NCBI GenBank assembly: GCA_018824405.1
Contig: JAHJGO010000021.1
Span: 1-41,294 of the forward strand
Source of the DNA: Gammaproteobacteria bacterium
GTDB lineage: Bacteria > Pseudomonadota > Gammaproteobacteria > Burkholderiales > Sulfuricellaceae
Direction of reading: 5' to 3'
DNA: 41,294 nt
Shown: piece after piece, positions 1 through 12,438 of the stretch
Position numbering within the stretch: the stretch's first letter is position 1
Layout of the letters: every line of letters starts with the position of its first letter
The notes under the pieces: generated by a model
What the model was told of the DNA's origin: nothing
What the model saw: the letters and a program-made list of their open reading frames with translations, nothing else
The model's database searches: none
Position numbers and translations under genes: made by a program

Positions 1-442
1 CCTGACAATCGAGCACATGAAATTCGGACTTGTGGAAAAATTCTTTACCGAAAGGATGTATCCGGAGCTTGCTGACAAGGCGGGTGTGAAGCGGCCGGAT
101 GTGGTGTGGCATTGCCGTGATGGGCAGGTGATCGCTGTCGAGGTGGAACTCACCAGCAAATGGGGGCGCCAACTGGACGAATTCATCCTGAGAATGCATC
201 AGTCCATACACAAATACTCGGCGGGGTATGTGGTCTTCACCGATTCTCCGGCAATCCATAAACGCTATACCGCAGCCATGGCCGTCGGTGCACCGGTTTC
301 GACCTGGATAAAAGATGAGCGCGGTTATTGGCGTATTGCCGGTGTTCAGGAAATCGAAGCGGCATTTGCATGCCGCGTTCTGGTCAGGCTCATTGACGAT
401 CATGATAAGGATGTAGTGAAGAAGATGCCCAAGAACGAATAA
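1..442 (+). CDS. Nuclease-like hypothetical protein of a mobile element, 5' end outside the window
   Basis: The reading frame is open from base 2, so the ATG at base 17 is probably internal and the gene is likely truncated by the window edge. Numbered from that ATG, residues 26-48 hold a pattern reminiscent of PD-(D/E)XK nucleases: an RPD at 26-28, a short turn, then a beta-strand-like VEVELTSK with E42, E44 and K48. The canonical (D/E)XK spacing is not met exactly, so it would be a variant or inactive fold. Proteins with this kind of C-terminal segment are, as I recall, found as replication-relaxation or mobilisation proteins on plasmids and islands. I do not recognise a precise family. Its position inside the tRNA-Ser element supports a mobile-element role. 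Function is unknown. Confidence 0.6.
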   Translation, partial: LTIEHMKFGLVEKFFTERMYPELADKAGVKRPDVVWHCRDGQVIAVEVELTSKWGRQLDEFILRMHQSIHKYSAGYVVFTDSPAIHKRYTAAMAVGAPVSTWIKDERGYWRIAGVQEIEAAFACRVLVRLIDDHDKDVVKKMPKNE

Positions 443-462
443 ACCATGCATTTCGTTCTGAT

Positions 463-494
463 GCCCGTAACGGTTACGCGTAACCGTTACGGGC
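463..494. repeat. Perfect 32-bp palindrome, candidate operator
   Basis: Bases 463-494 equal their own reverse complement with no spacer. Each half contains GTAACGGTTAC or its complement, so the site reads as four GTAAC/GTTAC half-sites in alternating orientation around a GCGC centre. It lies 21 bases after the stop of the nuclease-like gene and 30 bases before the ATG of the next gene. No T-tract follows, which argues against a simple terminator. Nested half-sites suggest two dimers of a DNA-binding protein, possibly the product of the downstream gene. Confidence 0.7.
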
Positions 495-524
495 CGGCTT
501 CAATCTTTACCTGCGGAAACTGCC

Positions 525-989
525 ATGACAGCACAAGCGAATGACAACATTATTGATATCACACCCCAACTTGAAGATGATCACCTGGCGCAAGCACACG
601 GACTGGTCAGGACGACTGCCTATGTGGTGAGTCCTGCCCGGAAAAAAGAGCAAAAGGAGGGCGCTGCCAGGCGCATGGCGGAAATGCGTGAACGCAAGAA
701 GGCAGCAGGACTGGTGATGTGCGAGCTGCCGATGGCAATGGCCGAGGCAATCAAGGCGGCTGGTAGCCCGGAAGCATGGCTCGCTTCTCTTCAGGTTAAA
801 CAGGAACCGCAGATCGTAGAAGTAGAGAAAATCGTCGAAGTGGTCAAGAGCGATACTGCCATGCTGGACAAGGCTCAATCAAAAATCGTAGCGCTGAAAG
901 AGGCGCTGGATCAGAGGCAACAAATGCTCGAGGAGATTTATGACATGTCTTTGCTGGATCGGATATTGGGGAGGTGGCCATGGAATTGA
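525..989 (+). CDS. Hypothetical mobile-element protein, possible ribbon-helix-helix plus coiled coil
   Basis: I do not recognise a named family. The 154-residue protein has a basic stretch around residues 40-65 (ARRMAEMRERKKAAGL), a short strand-like VMCELPM, then helix-like segments. This order is compatible with a ribbon-helix-helix fold, though I cannot confirm it. Residues 90-145 are charged and heptad-like, including an EVEKIVEVV repeat, and probably form a coiled coil. The gene follows a perfect palindrome by 30 bases, so it may encode a DNA-binding protein that controls its own promoter, as many plasmid and island regulators do. That link is inference. It lies between the nuclease-like gene and the convergent integrase, with no strong Shine-Dalgarno sequence. 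Confidence 0.6.
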   Translation: MTAQANDNIIDITPQLEDDHLAQAHGLVRTTAYVVSPARKKEQKEGAARRMAEMRERKKAAGLVMCELPMAMAEAIKAAGSPEAWLASLQVKQEPQIVEVEKIVEVVKSDTAMLDKAQSKIVALKEALDQRQQMLEEIYDMSLLDRILGRWPWN

Positions 990-1169
990 GGTAACCAGTA
1001 AGGGAGCCTGTTCGGGGATTTTGCCCGGCAGGTTGTTTGCGTTGAAAAGTGGATCGGTTGTGCGCCGGGTAAACAGCTGCAGTTGAGCAAGGCTGCGGCA
1101 CTTGACCGCGAGGAAGCGGCCCCGGATCGAGGCGTGGTGGTACCCATTGACGGCAGTCGATTTGAGCGT

Positions 1170-2996
1170 TTATCTCTCCGGGGCCATCGGCTTGATGAAT
1201 GCCAGGTCAAACTGGATTGCTTCGAGGGTCTCCTGCTTGTTCGGCAGGATCAGTTCGCCTTTGTAGTCGCGTGACACTTTCGATATGGTTGGTATCGCAT
1301 GGCCGGTGATGTGATCGATCGGCCATGGCAGCCCTTTGGTGTTTGCGCCTTTGTGCTCAAGGGTAAAGCGGAATGCGTGCATGCCTACCAGGCGGGCACC
1401 GGTCGTTTCATCCCGCAGACCCATGTCCCTCAGCAATTTCACGAACCACTTCTCCGCTTTCCCGCTGGCTTTTTTGCGCACCGGTTTCCATAGTGGGAAC
1501 AGTAACGTTTTCCCTTGCTTCCTGACGCTGTCAACATAGGCAAGAATGCCAAGATCAAGCAATTTGGAATGGATCGGGGTTTTACGCCGCGACACGCTGT
1601 TCTTGGTGCTTTTAGCGATGTCTTCGTGCCCTTCTGTTTCGTCCGTGATCCAGAAGTACCAGATGCCGCTTTCTTCATCCCGGAGGATGTCGGTCTGGGG
1701 GTTGAGCTGGCAGATTTCGTTGACCCTGGCGCCGGTATAGAGTCCGATGTGCGGCAGCCAGTAACAATGGGCTTGTGCGGGGTCGGCTGCATAGGATTGC
1801 ATTTCCGGCCCTTCGAACAAGCGCTTCAGTTCTGCTTGCCGGAATGGGCGCTGTTTGTCCTCGCCTTCCTTTCGGTCTCCCTGGTATTGTTGGCCATCTG
1901 TGGTCAGGGTGGTGGGAAAGCCTTTATCTTGCCAGTCTTTTTTTGCAACCTTGAGGAACGAGCGAATGGAAGCCAGGTAGGTGTCTTCGAATGACTTCGG
2001 ACCCAGCGTGACAGGGTGTTCGAGTTCGGCCAGTTGCAGCACCGTCAGCTTTCGTTTCCGGCATGCGTCATTCCATCTGGGCGGGATCTTTCCCAGAAGT
2101 TTGAAGAATCCGTTCAAGTCAGACTGCCTGAGTTCGGTGATGGGTTTATTGCCGACGACTTCGAGCAGCATGGTCAGTACCGGTTGGTGTTTGCGGTACA
2201 TGGCTGTTTTTTTGCTCTTGGCGTAGACGCCCAGGAAATCGTTGATGACTTCCTCGAACAGGTGAACAGCGCTTGTTTTGTTGGCGTTGAGATGTGTTTC
2301 CCGTTTGTCGTTACATCCGGGTGATGAGACGGGCTCCCATGCGGCGCGCAGGGGTGGGGTGTCGTATTTCGGTGGATCCACCAGGCGTCCGGATTGGCGC
2401 TGTTCGAGGATGTCGTAGCCTTCCTGGATAGCAGGAAGGACATCCAGAACCAGTTTGCGCTCCTCTTCCTGGGTGATGGCCAGTTGGTAGCCGCGCCCGA
2501 CAAGGAGGGTTCGGACGACAGGGATGAAGGCGTCGGGCTGACCTCGGGCAAGGGCCTTGGCGATCATGCCTTTCACTTCGGTGATGTTTTGCTGGAGTTC
2601 ATCGTAGTCGGCGTCTTCCAGCCCTTCTCTGCGCCAGGCGAGATCCGCTTCGAGGGTGGCAAGCCAGAGGCTGCGAAGACCGCCAATCAGTTCGGGGGTG
2701 ATTTCGGTGATGGCGATGAGGCGCTTGTCCACTGGTTTTGCGAGGTAGGCATCCAGTGCCGCCTGGTGTTCGTTCTGTTGGATCGTTTGTGCACGCAGTT
2801 CGCTGAACTGGCGGTCAACCTGGACAGACAGGATTCGGGCCTGGGTGACCGCTTCGCGGTAGTCCTTGCCGAGGGCTTGCTTGATTTCGCGTTTACCGAT
2901 GGCGGGGCGAAATGCTTCAGGGACGGTAATGCGGAAAAGGAACCCATGAGGGGTCTTGTAGCAGTTGCGTGGAAGTGCGGGCATCGGGGTCTCCAT
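1170..2996 (-). CDS. Tyrosine recombinase / site-specific integrase (DUF6538-type N-terminus)
   Basis: This enzyme would integrate and excise the element at the adjacent tRNA-Ser. The N-terminus (MPALPRNCYKTPHGFLFR) is the type I associate with DUF6538 integrases, followed by a long helical linker and a C-terminal catalytic domain. Visible catalytic features are the arginine in YTGARVNEICQL, the HAFR box (HxxR), the ITGH motif and the tyrosine in SRDYKG. I chose the ATG at 2996 because GGAG sits six bases upstream. The ATG at 2984 is equally well placed. A longer frame reaches 3065 but has no ribosome site. At about 608 residues it is longer than phage integrases, as usual for this group. The gene reads away from tRNA-Ser and converges on the helical-protein gene. 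Confidence 0.92.
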   Translation of the reverse strand: METPMPALPRNCYKTPHGFLFRITVPEAFRPAIGKREIKQALGKDYREAVTQARILSVQVDRQFSELRAQTIQQNEHQAALDAYLAKPVDKRLIAITEITPELIGGLRSLWLATLEADLAWRREGLEDADYDELQQNITEVKGMIAKALARGQPDAFIPVVRTLLVGRGYQLAITQEEERKLVLDVLPAIQEGYDILEQRQSGRLVDPPKYDTPPLRAAWEPVSSPGCNDKRETHLNANKTSAVHLFEEVINDFLGVYAKSKKTAMYRKHQPVLTMLLEVVGNKPITELRQSDLNGFFKLLGKIPPRWNDACRKRKLTVLQLAELEHPVTLGPKSFEDTYLASIRSFLKVAKKDWQDKGFPTTLTTDGQQYQGDRKEGEDKQRPFRQAELKRLFEGPEMQSYAADPAQAHCYWLPHIGLYTGARVNEICQLNPQTDILRDEESGIWYFWITDETEGHEDIAKSTKNSVSRRKTPIHSKLLDLGILAYVDSVRKQGKTLLFPLWKPVRKKASGKAEKWFVKLLRDMGLRDETTGARLVGMHAFRFTLEHKGANTKGLPWPIDHITGHAIPTISKVSRDYKGELILPNKQETLEAIQFDLAFIKPMAPER

Positions 2997-3090
2997 GACC
3001 CGCCCGCTCCGGCGCTTTGTACTGGCTTTTTGTACCAATTTAACCTCTGAATGCCTTGTTGCCATTTGGATTCAGTAGGTTATCACAATT

Positions 3091-3180
<90 letters not shown>

Positions 3181-3190
3181 GGTGGGCGCC

Positions 3191-3218
3191 ATTCTACATC
3201 GGTTAAGTGGCTTCTCAA
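3191..3218 (-). promoter_or_regulatory. Sigma-70-type promoter of tRNA-Ser
   Basis: On the minus strand TTGAGA and TAGAAT are separated by 16 bases, and the -10 ends ten bases before the tRNA 5' end. The discriminator after the -10 is GGCGCCC, which is G+C-rich as in stable-RNA promoters under stringent control. Positions and boxes are read from the sequence. Promoter activity is inferred. Confidence 0.6.
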
Positions 3219-3264
3219 AGCCGGCTGATAGACAAATTTTGGAAAGTCGGCCACACTTTCGCCG

Positions 3265-6057
<2,793 letters not shown>

Positions 6058-6067
6058 GCCTAACACC

Positions 6068-7375
6068 TCACTTCTTGCGTGCTTTTTCGTCCAGTTGACG
6101 CAAGTAGGCCAGCTTTTCAGCAATTTTACCTTCCATGCCGCGCGGCGTGGGGCAATAAAAATTGACCGGCTTCATCTCGTCTGGAAAGTAACTCTCCCCT
6201 GCCGCATATCCTTCAGGTTCGTCATGGGCATAACGATATTCGCGGCCGAAGCCGAGTTCCTTCATCAATTTGGTGGGGGCATTGCGCAAGTGTTCCGGCA
6301 CGGTACGCGACTTGTCGTTGCGGATGAATGCGCGGGCCTCATTATACGCCACATAGGCGGCGTTGCTTTTAGGTGCTGCTGCGAGGTATAGCACGGCTTG
6401 AGCCAATGCCAGTTCTCCTTCCGGACTGCCCAGGCGTTCATAGACTTCGCAAGCATCCAGTGTCATCCGCAGTGCACGCGGGTCGGCCAGGCCGATATCC
6501 TCGCTGGCCATGCGCACGATGCGCCGCCCCAGATAGAGCGGGTCTGCTCCGCCATCCAGCATGCGGCACAGCCAGTAAAGCGCAGCATCCGGGCTGGAGC
6601 CGCGTACAGACTTATGCAGCGCAGAAATCTGGTCGTAAAACTGATCGCCGCCCTTATCGAAGCGGCGTGCATTTTGACCTAATGTGTTTTGTATAAAATC
6701 TTCAACAATACTCTGAATATTATTGTTTATTGCTGCATTATTGATCTGCTCCATGAGATTCAGCAGGCGGCGTGCATCTCCGTCAGCATAGCCGATCAGC
6801 AATGCCCTGGCGCCGGGGTTGAATGCTATTCCGCTCAGCGCTTCCTGGCAGGCGCGGTCAAACAGGATGCCCAATTCTTCATCGGAAAGTGGTTGCAGCA
6901 CATACACCTGCGCCCGGCTCAACAGCGCACTGTTGACTTCAAATGAGGGATTTTCAGTGGTGGCGCCAATGAAAGTCACCAGTCCCTGTTCCACGAAAGG
7001 CAGGAAGGCATCCTGCTGGGCTTTGTTAAAGCGATGCACCTCGTCAACAAACAAGATGGTGTGACGGCCATGCTGCTGCAATGCGAGTTCGGCTTTCTGG
7101 ATAGCCTCGCGGATATCCTTCACACCGGAAAATACGGCCGAAAGCGCGATGAATTCAGCGTCAAAGGCCTCGGCCATGAGCCGTGCCAGGGTTGTTTTTC
7201 CTACACCAGGCGGCCCCCACAGAATCATGGAATGCAGTTTTCTGGATTCGAAGGAGAGGCGTAAGGGTTTGCCTGGGCCAAGCAAATGAGACTGTCCGAC
7301 CACCTGATTCAGTGCATGGGGCCGCAACTGCTCCGCAAGAGGCTGCTGCGGTGTTCTGGCAAACAGATCAGTCAC
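6068..7375 (-). CDS. rarA: Replication-associated recombination protein A (AAA+ ATPase)
   Basis: RarA (MgsA) is a clamp-loader-like AAA+ ATPase acting at stalled replication forks. The 435-residue protein shows Walker A GPPGVGKTT, Walker B ILFVDEVHRF, the sensor segment GATTENPSFEVN and the RarA signature RRFDKGGDQFYDQISALHKS, followed by the C-terminal tetramerisation domain. It starts with GTG, whose GTGACTGA overlaps the lolA stop by eight bases, indicating translational coupling. A local oddity is a strongly AT-rich block at 6681-6748 (17 of 68 bases G or C) encoding an Asn/Ile-rich stretch just before the signature. The frame is intact. Confidence 0.96.
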   Translation of the reverse strand: MTDLFARTPQQPLAEQLRPHALNQVVGQSHLLGPGKPLRLSFESRKLHSMILWGPPGVGKTTLARLMAEAFDAEFIALSAVFSGVKDIREAIQKAELALQQHGRHTILFVDEVHRFNKAQQDAFLPFVEQGLVTFIGATTENPSFEVNSALLSRAQVYVLQPLSDEELGILFDRACQEALSGIAFNPGARALLIGYADGDARRLLNLMEQINNAAINNNIQSIVEDFIQNTLGQNARRFDKGGDQFYDQISALHKSVRGSSPDAALYWLCRMLDGGADPLYLGRRIVRMASEDIGLADPRALRMTLDACEVYERLGSPEGELALAQAVLYLAAAPKSNAAYVAYNEARAFIRNDKSRTVPEHLRNAPTKLMKELGFGREYRYAHDEPEGYAAGESYFPDEMKPVNFYCPTPRGMEGKIAEKLAYLRQLDEKARKK

Positions 7376-7970
7376 CGACTACATCCGCACCCTGCGGCGG
7401 CGCAAAGGTAAACAACTTGGGGTCAAGCTTTGGGTTAAGCACCAGTCCGGCAAAACGAATGAGCGTGGTTTGGCCGAAATGATCGCGTAACTCCATCGCT
7501 TCAAGTGTCGCGCCCCTGAAAGCGAGGCGAATCCGCTCAAAGCTGCTTTCCTTGCCCTTGGGAGTAGCCTCTACCCACTCGAGACCATCGATTTTCCCGG
7601 CTTCAGCCAGCGTAAAATTCTGCTCTATGGCGTTGTTCCCCGCCAGTAATGCCGCAGGCGTATTACCTAGCGCTTGATCGAGCTTTCTGACTGTGACCTG
7701 ATTCAGGTCTGCGTCATACATCCATACCCTGGATCCGTCGCCCACAATCAATTGCGGATAGGGCTTGGCATATTCCCAGCGAAATTTCCCGGGACGTGAA
7801 AACTGCATTGTGCCGCTGGCCGTCTGGATTTGCTTGCCATTCCGGTCCTGCACTGTCTGGGTAAACTGCGCTTTCACGGTGCGGCTGCCTTGGAGGAAGT
7901 TTTTAAGGCTATCCACACCTGAAGCCAGTGCCAGGGATGGGATGAAAAACAGTAAAGCAATATATTTCAT
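7368..7970 (-). CDS. lolA: Outer-membrane lipoprotein carrier protein LolA
   Basis: LolA is the periplasmic chaperone that takes lipoproteins from the LolCD(E) transporter to the outer membrane. The 200-residue protein has a clear signal peptide ([16 protein letters not shown], cleavage after ALA) and then the LolA fold, with recognisable FTQTVQDRNGK, RPGKFRWEYAKPYPQLIVGDG and LNQVTVRKLDQAL segments. Its position between ftsK and rarA is the conserved proteobacterial order. The start overlaps the stop of the upstream cupin gene by four bases, and its 3' end overlaps rarA by eight. The transporter genes lolD and lolC are about 31 kb to the right in this window. Confidence 0.95.
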   Translation of the reverse strand: MKYIALLFFIPSLALASGVDSLKNFLQGSRTVKAQFTQTVQDRNGKQIQTASGTMQFSRPGKFRWEYAKPYPQLIVGDGSRVWMYDADLNQVTVRKLDQALGNTPAALLAGNNAIEQNFTLAEAGKIDGLEWVEATPKGKESSFERIRLAFRGATLEAMELRDHFGQTTLIRFAGLVLNPKLDPKLFTFAPPQGADVVGD

Positions 7971-8449
7971 CTGGATAAAAACAATTCTTTAAGTTTATTG
8001 TGATAAAAAATAGCATCCGGATCACCCTCGGATGGCGCCCACGGTGCCTTTTCTGCACCCGATAAAGGCTGGAATGGCCCGGCCTTGGCTTCGAAGAAAA
8101 CACTGCCCGGCTCCAGCGCCACCAGAGAATGAAACTGACCGTGGGGAATGTTGATGCCGATCTGCTCCCCGCCCGCCTCAAGCACGGACGTACCCGAGAC
8201 ATCCCCTTCCGGGCTGAAAAGAACCATGCCAATCCGGCCCCGCAGAATCAGAATGGTTTCGTCCTTGCTGGCATCGAGATGACAGTGTGGCGGAATATAC
8301 GAATCTGGTTCCACTGCGTTAAGCAGGCGATGGCAGACGTCCCTATCGGTGGCATGGAAATTGTAGTTTTTTCTGCGCCGAGATGCTGCCGCACCAGCCT
8401 CTGCGGCGTGTTGCAGAAGGGTCTGGTCTATAATTTCAACCTTACTCAC
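7967..8449 (-). CDS. WbuC-like cupin-fold metalloprotein
   Basis: The protein of about 160 residues resembles the WbuC family of cupin-fold proteins, which often sit near O-antigen genes and whose activity is not established. Visible cupin features are [20 protein letters not shown] (metal-binding histidines and the first cupin motif) and [19 protein letters not shown] (second motif). I favour the GTG at 8449, because GTGAGTAA overlaps the ftsK stop by eight bases, as seen at other junctions here. An ATG at 8470 would add seven residues. It is inserted between ftsK and lolA, which are usually adjacent. Its role in that operon is unknown. Confidence 0.85.
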   Translation of the reverse strand: MSKVEIIDQTLLQHAAEAGAAASRRRKNYNFHATDRDVCHRLLNAVEPDSYIPPHCHLDASKDETILILRGRIGMVLFSPEGDVSGTSVLEAGGEQIGINIPHGQFHSLVALEPGSVFFEAKAGPFQPLSGAEKAPWAPSEGDPDAIFYHNKLKELFLSR

Positions 8450-10739
8450 GGTCCGGCACCAGCACTTCACGGTTGCCGTTGCTTTGCATGGACGAAACCA
8501 GGCCGGCCTTTTCCATTTGCTCGATCAGCCTGGCTGCCCGGTTATAGCCGATACGCAACTGCCTTTGCACGGACGATATCGAGGCGCGACGGCTTTTCAG
8601 CACGATGGCGACGGCCTCGTCGTACATTGGGTCGGATTCCGAGTCGCCATCGCCCTCCCCGCCTTCAGCATCCAGATCGGAACTGCCGCCTTCCAGAATG
8701 CCTTCAACGTATTGCGGCTCGCCCATGGATTTGAGGTAATCCACGACTTTATGAACTTCATTGTCGGCGACATAGGCGCCATGTACGCGCTGCGGATAGC
8801 CGGTGCCTGGCGGCAGATACAGCATGTCGCCCTGCCCCAGCAACGCCTCCGCGCCCATCTGATCGAGAATGGTGCGCGAGTCGATCTTGCTGGAAACCTG
8901 GAAGGCAATCCGGGTCGGAATGTTGGCCTTGATCAGGCCGGTAATCACATCCACCGATGGGCGCTGGGTAGCCAGTACCAGATGAATCCCGGAAGCGCGG
9001 GCTTTTTGCGCCAGGCGTGCGATCAGTTCTTCCACTTTTTTTCCTGCGACCATCATGAGGTCGGCCAGTTCGTCGATGAAAACCACGATGAACGGCATTT
9101 CCTCGATTGGCTCCGGGCTGTCCGGAGTCAGGGTAAATGGATTGGTCAGCGGTGCTCCGGCTTTCCTGGCTTCGCGAATCTTCTGGTTGGCACTGGCCAG
9201 GTTGCGCACGCCCAGGCTGGACATCAGCTTGTAGCGCCGCTCCATCTCAGCCACGCACCAGTTCAGCGCATTGGCGGCATGCTTCATGTCCGTGACCACC
9301 GGTGCCAGCAGATGCGGGATGCCCTCGTAAATCGACAGTTCCAGCATCTTGGGGTCAACCATGATGAGGCGCACCTGGGAAGGCTCTGCCTTGTAGAGCA
9401 GGGACAGGATCATGGCATTGACCGCCACCGACTTGCCCGAACCGGTCGTGCCCGCCACCAGGGCGTGCGGCATTTTGGCCAGATCCGCTACCACCGGCTG
9501 GCCACCGATATCCTTGCCCATGGCGATGGTGAGCGGCGAATTCATCCCGGCATAAGCCTTGGAGCTTAAAATCTCCGACAGGCGCACGATCTGGCGTTTC
9601 GGATTGGGCAGCTCCAGCCCCATATAGTGCTTGCCGGGAATGGTTTCCACCACACGGATGCTGACCACGGACAGGGCGCGGGCCAGGTCCCTGATCAGAT
9701 TCATGATCTGGCTGCCCTTCACTCCCACGGCTGGTTCGATTTCGTAGCGAGTGATCACCGGTCCGGGATAAGCGGCAACCACTTTGACTTCCACCCCGAA
9801 ATCGGCAAGTTTGCGCTCGATCAGGCGCGAGGTGTATTCCAGCGTTTCGGGGCTGATGAATTCGACATTGGCTTCGGCCTCATCGAGCAGATGCAGGGGA
9901 GGAAGTGGTGAATCCGGCATGTTTTCAAACAGTGGCGCCTGTTTTTCGCGCTCGCTGCGCTCAGATTTCGGAATATCGAAGATGGGCGGCTGGATGTGGA
10001 TGGGCTCATGCTCTTCCTGGCGTTTCTTTTCAACCGTGACTATCTGTTCACGCTCAGCCTCAGCCTCTTTGCCTGCCAGCCGGTCCTGCCTTGCCTCACG
10101 GAGGTGCGCCACAAACTGGAAGCTATCCTCGACCCAGCCACCAATGCGCTCAATCAGCTCCAGCCAGGAAAGGCCGATAAAAAAACTCAGGCCTATGGCC
10201 ATGGTGACCAGCATGATCAAGGTTGCACCGGTAAAGCCCAATGTTTTCCACAAATATTCGCTGACCATCGCGCCCAGCATTCCACCTGGCGCCAGAGGCA
10301 AAGCCACTTTCAGGCTGTACAGTCGCAGCGCTTCCACGCCGCTGCTGGCAATCAATATGAGGAGAAACCCGATAAAAGCCACAAACAAGGAACGGCGATC
10401 ACCAACCTTTACGCTATCAATGCGACGATAGCCCCAGGCAATGAAAAACAGGAAAAAAGCCTCCCACCAGTATGCGGACAGGCCAAACAGGTAGAGAAAC
10501 AGATCCGCCAGCCAGGCACCCAGTTCACCGCCCGCATTATGTATGTTGCTTACCGTGACGCTATGGGACCAACCCGGGTCGCTGCGATCATAGGTGCCCA
10601 GGATCATGATGAAATAAAGCGCGGCGACAACCAGCACCAGCCACCATGACTCGCGCAACAGGCTGGCTACTCTGGGCGGGAAGGGATGAGCTGTCGCTTG
10701 TCTGCCGGATGAGGATGAAATGTTTTTTACTGATGCCAT
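8442..10739 (-). CDS. ftsK: DNA translocase FtsK
   Basis: FtsK anchors at the division septum and pumps chromosomal DNA so that dimers are resolved and termini segregate. The protein of 765 residues has four or five N-terminal membrane segments, a short charged linker (about residues 210-290) and the RecA-like motor with Walker [17 protein letters not shown] and Walker [18 protein letters not shown]. The C-terminal gamma winged-helix domain ([21 protein letters not shown]) reads polar KOPS sites. I placed the start at 10739 because a promoter-like sequence lies just upstream. The frame stays open to 10862, but that stretch precedes the promoter and is not FtsK-like. It heads the leftward operon and is divergent from trxB. 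Confidence 0.95.
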   Translation of the reverse strand: MASVKNISSSSGRQATAHPFPPRVASLLRESWWLVLVVAALYFIMILGTYDRSDPGWSHSVTVSNIHNAGGELGAWLADLFLYLFGLSAYWWEAFFLFFIAWGYRRIDSVKVGDRRSLFVAFIGFLLILIASSGVEALRLYSLKVALPLAPGGMLGAMVSEYLWKTLGFTGATLIMLVTMAIGLSFFIGLSWLELIERIGGWVEDSFQFVAHLREARQDRLAGKEAEAEREQIVTVEKKRQEEHEPIHIQPPIFDIPKSERSEREKQAPLFENMPDSPLPPLHLLDEAEANVEFISPETLEYTSRLIERKLADFGVEVKVVAAYPGPVITRYEIEPAVGVKGSQIMNLIRDLARALSVVSIRVVETIPGKHYMGLELPNPKRQIVRLSEILSSKAYAGMNSPLTIAMGKDIGGQPVVADLAKMPHALVAGTTGSGKSVAVNAMILSLLYKAEPSQVRLIMVDPKMLELSIYEGIPHLLAPVVTDMKHAANALNWCVAEMERRYKLMSSLGVRNLASANQKIREARKAGAPLTNPFTLTPDSPEPIEEMPFIVVFIDELADLMMVAGKKVEELIARLAQKARASGIHLVLATQRPSVDVITGLIKANIPTRIAFQVSSKIDSRTILDQMGAEALLGQGDMLYLPPGTGYPQRVHGAYVADNEVHKVVDYLKSMGEPQYVEGILEGGSSDLDAEGGEGDGDSESDPMYDEAVAIVLKSRRASISSVQRQLRIGYNRAARLIEQMEKAGLVSSMQSNGNREVLVPDRE

Positions 10740-10766
10740 TAGGTGATGGGATAAATGGGTTGGGCG

Positions 10767-10793
10767 ATTATAACAGAAGGCCCGTGAAGTCAA
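10767..10793 (-). promoter_or_regulatory. Candidate promoter of the ftsK operon
   Basis: On the minus strand there is a perfect extended -10, TG-T-TATAAT (TATAAT at 10767-10772), with TTGACT 15 bases upstream. The spacing is short, but the extended -10 can compensate. Transcription would start near 10760, giving a leader of about 20 bases before the ATG at 10739. Confidence 0.55.
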
Positions 10794-10907
10794 TCTGACA
10801 TCTGAATTCACAAAGGTTACGGCACGCAACATTCTTGTTAAAATCCGAATGACCCCAACCATGTTAAATCAATAAACCCAAACCCTACCATTAACTGGAG
10901 TACATAA

Positions 10908-11864
<957 letters not shown>

Positions 11865-11880
11865 GCCGGCTTGTTGAGCG

Positions 11881-12411
11881 GTGGATGAAGATGATCTGAT
11901 TTTGTTCCGCGCAGCGGTCGGCGATGCCAGACCGCTGCGGCACGGGCCAAGATTCCTTCATCCCCTTCCCAAGCCCAAACCCATTCCCCTGCAGAGTCTG
12001 CGCGACCAGCACGACGTTTTGCACGATTCTCTAAGCGATCACGTTTACTGGGCCGACAGCATCGAAAGCGGCGAGGAACTGGCTTTTCTACGTCCCGGCC
12101 TGCAAAACCAGGTATTACGCAAACTGCGCCGCGGGCACTGGGTAACTCAAGGCGAGATGGACCTGCACGGCCTTACCGTGGCGGAAGCCAAGCTGGAACT
12201 GATCCACTTTCTCCAGTATTGCCAGAAGAATGGCCTGCGCTGCATACGCATCATTCATGGCAAGGGCCTGCGCTCCAAAAACCGCGAGCCAGTTCTGAAA
12301 AACAAGGTCGCTCACTGGCTGATGCAGCGCGATGAAACATTGGCCTTCTGCCAGGCCAGGGCAACCGATGGCGGTAGCGGTGCCATGCTGGTACTGCTGA
12401 AAGCGTATTGA
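11881..12411 (+). CDS. Smr/MutS2-domain protein
   Basis: The 176-residue protein carries a C-terminal Smr domain, with the characteristic MDLHGLTVAEAK and RIIHGKGLRS motifs and a closing GGSGAMLVLL segment. Smr domains are endonucleases acting on DNA or RNA. Stand-alone versions in E. coli are SmrA (YdaL) and SmrB, the latter a ribosome-collision nuclease. I cannot tell which role applies here. The start is GTG directly after an in-frame stop, and the opening DEDDLILFRAAVGDARPL fits remembered family members. It lies 16 bases after trxB, and the arn operon begins 27 bases after its end. Confidence 0.88.
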   Translation: MDEDDLILFRAAVGDARPLRHGPRFLHPLPKPKPIPLQSLRDQHDVLHDSLSDHVYWADSIESGEELAFLRPGLQNQVLRKLRRGHWVTQGEMDLHGLTVAEAKLELIHFLQYCQKNGLRCIRIIHGKGLRSKNREPVLKNKVAHWLMQRDETLAFCQARATDGGSGAMLVLLKAY

Positions 12412-12425
12412 TTCTCTGCTATACT
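12397..12425 (+). promoter_or_regulatory. Candidate promoter of the arn operon
   Basis: An extended -10 TGCTATACT (12417-12425) follows a weak -35 CTGAAA at 12397-12402 with a 17-base spacer, overlapping the end of the Smr gene. Transcription would start about 12431, only some seven bases before the arnT ATG, which has no Shine-Dalgarno sequence. The arn mRNA could therefore be nearly leaderless. I see no obvious PmrA or PhoP box. Confidence 0.45.
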
Positions 12426-12438
12426 CGCGCCCATTTTG

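Larger units (their letters stand above)
1..3090. mobile_element. Integrase-proximal end of an integrative element at tRNA-Ser
   Basis: A tyrosine recombinase gene starts less than 100 bases from the 3' end of an intact tRNA-Ser gene and reads away from it. This is the usual layout of an island or integrative element that uses a tRNA 3' end as attachment site. The two small genes further left (a nuclease-like protein and a helical protein with a palindromic operator-like site) resemble plasmid or island cargo rather than housekeeping genes. The element continues past the left edge, so its other attachment site and main cargo are not visible. The right boundary is inferred from the tRNA end. 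Confidence 0.75.

Noticed and set aside
990-1169. Small gene or RNA between the helical-protein gene and the integrase
   Set aside because: No ribosome site, stable hairpin or recognisable motif was seen in the 180 bases.
8484-9569. Open frame of 361 codons antisense to ftsK
   Set aside because: It is a shadow of the FtsK motor domain, with no ribosome site and no known motif.
10740-10862. Upstream extension of the FtsK reading frame
   Set aside because: It precedes the promoter-like TATAAT, is not FtsK-like and lacks a ribosome site, so the start was set at 10739.
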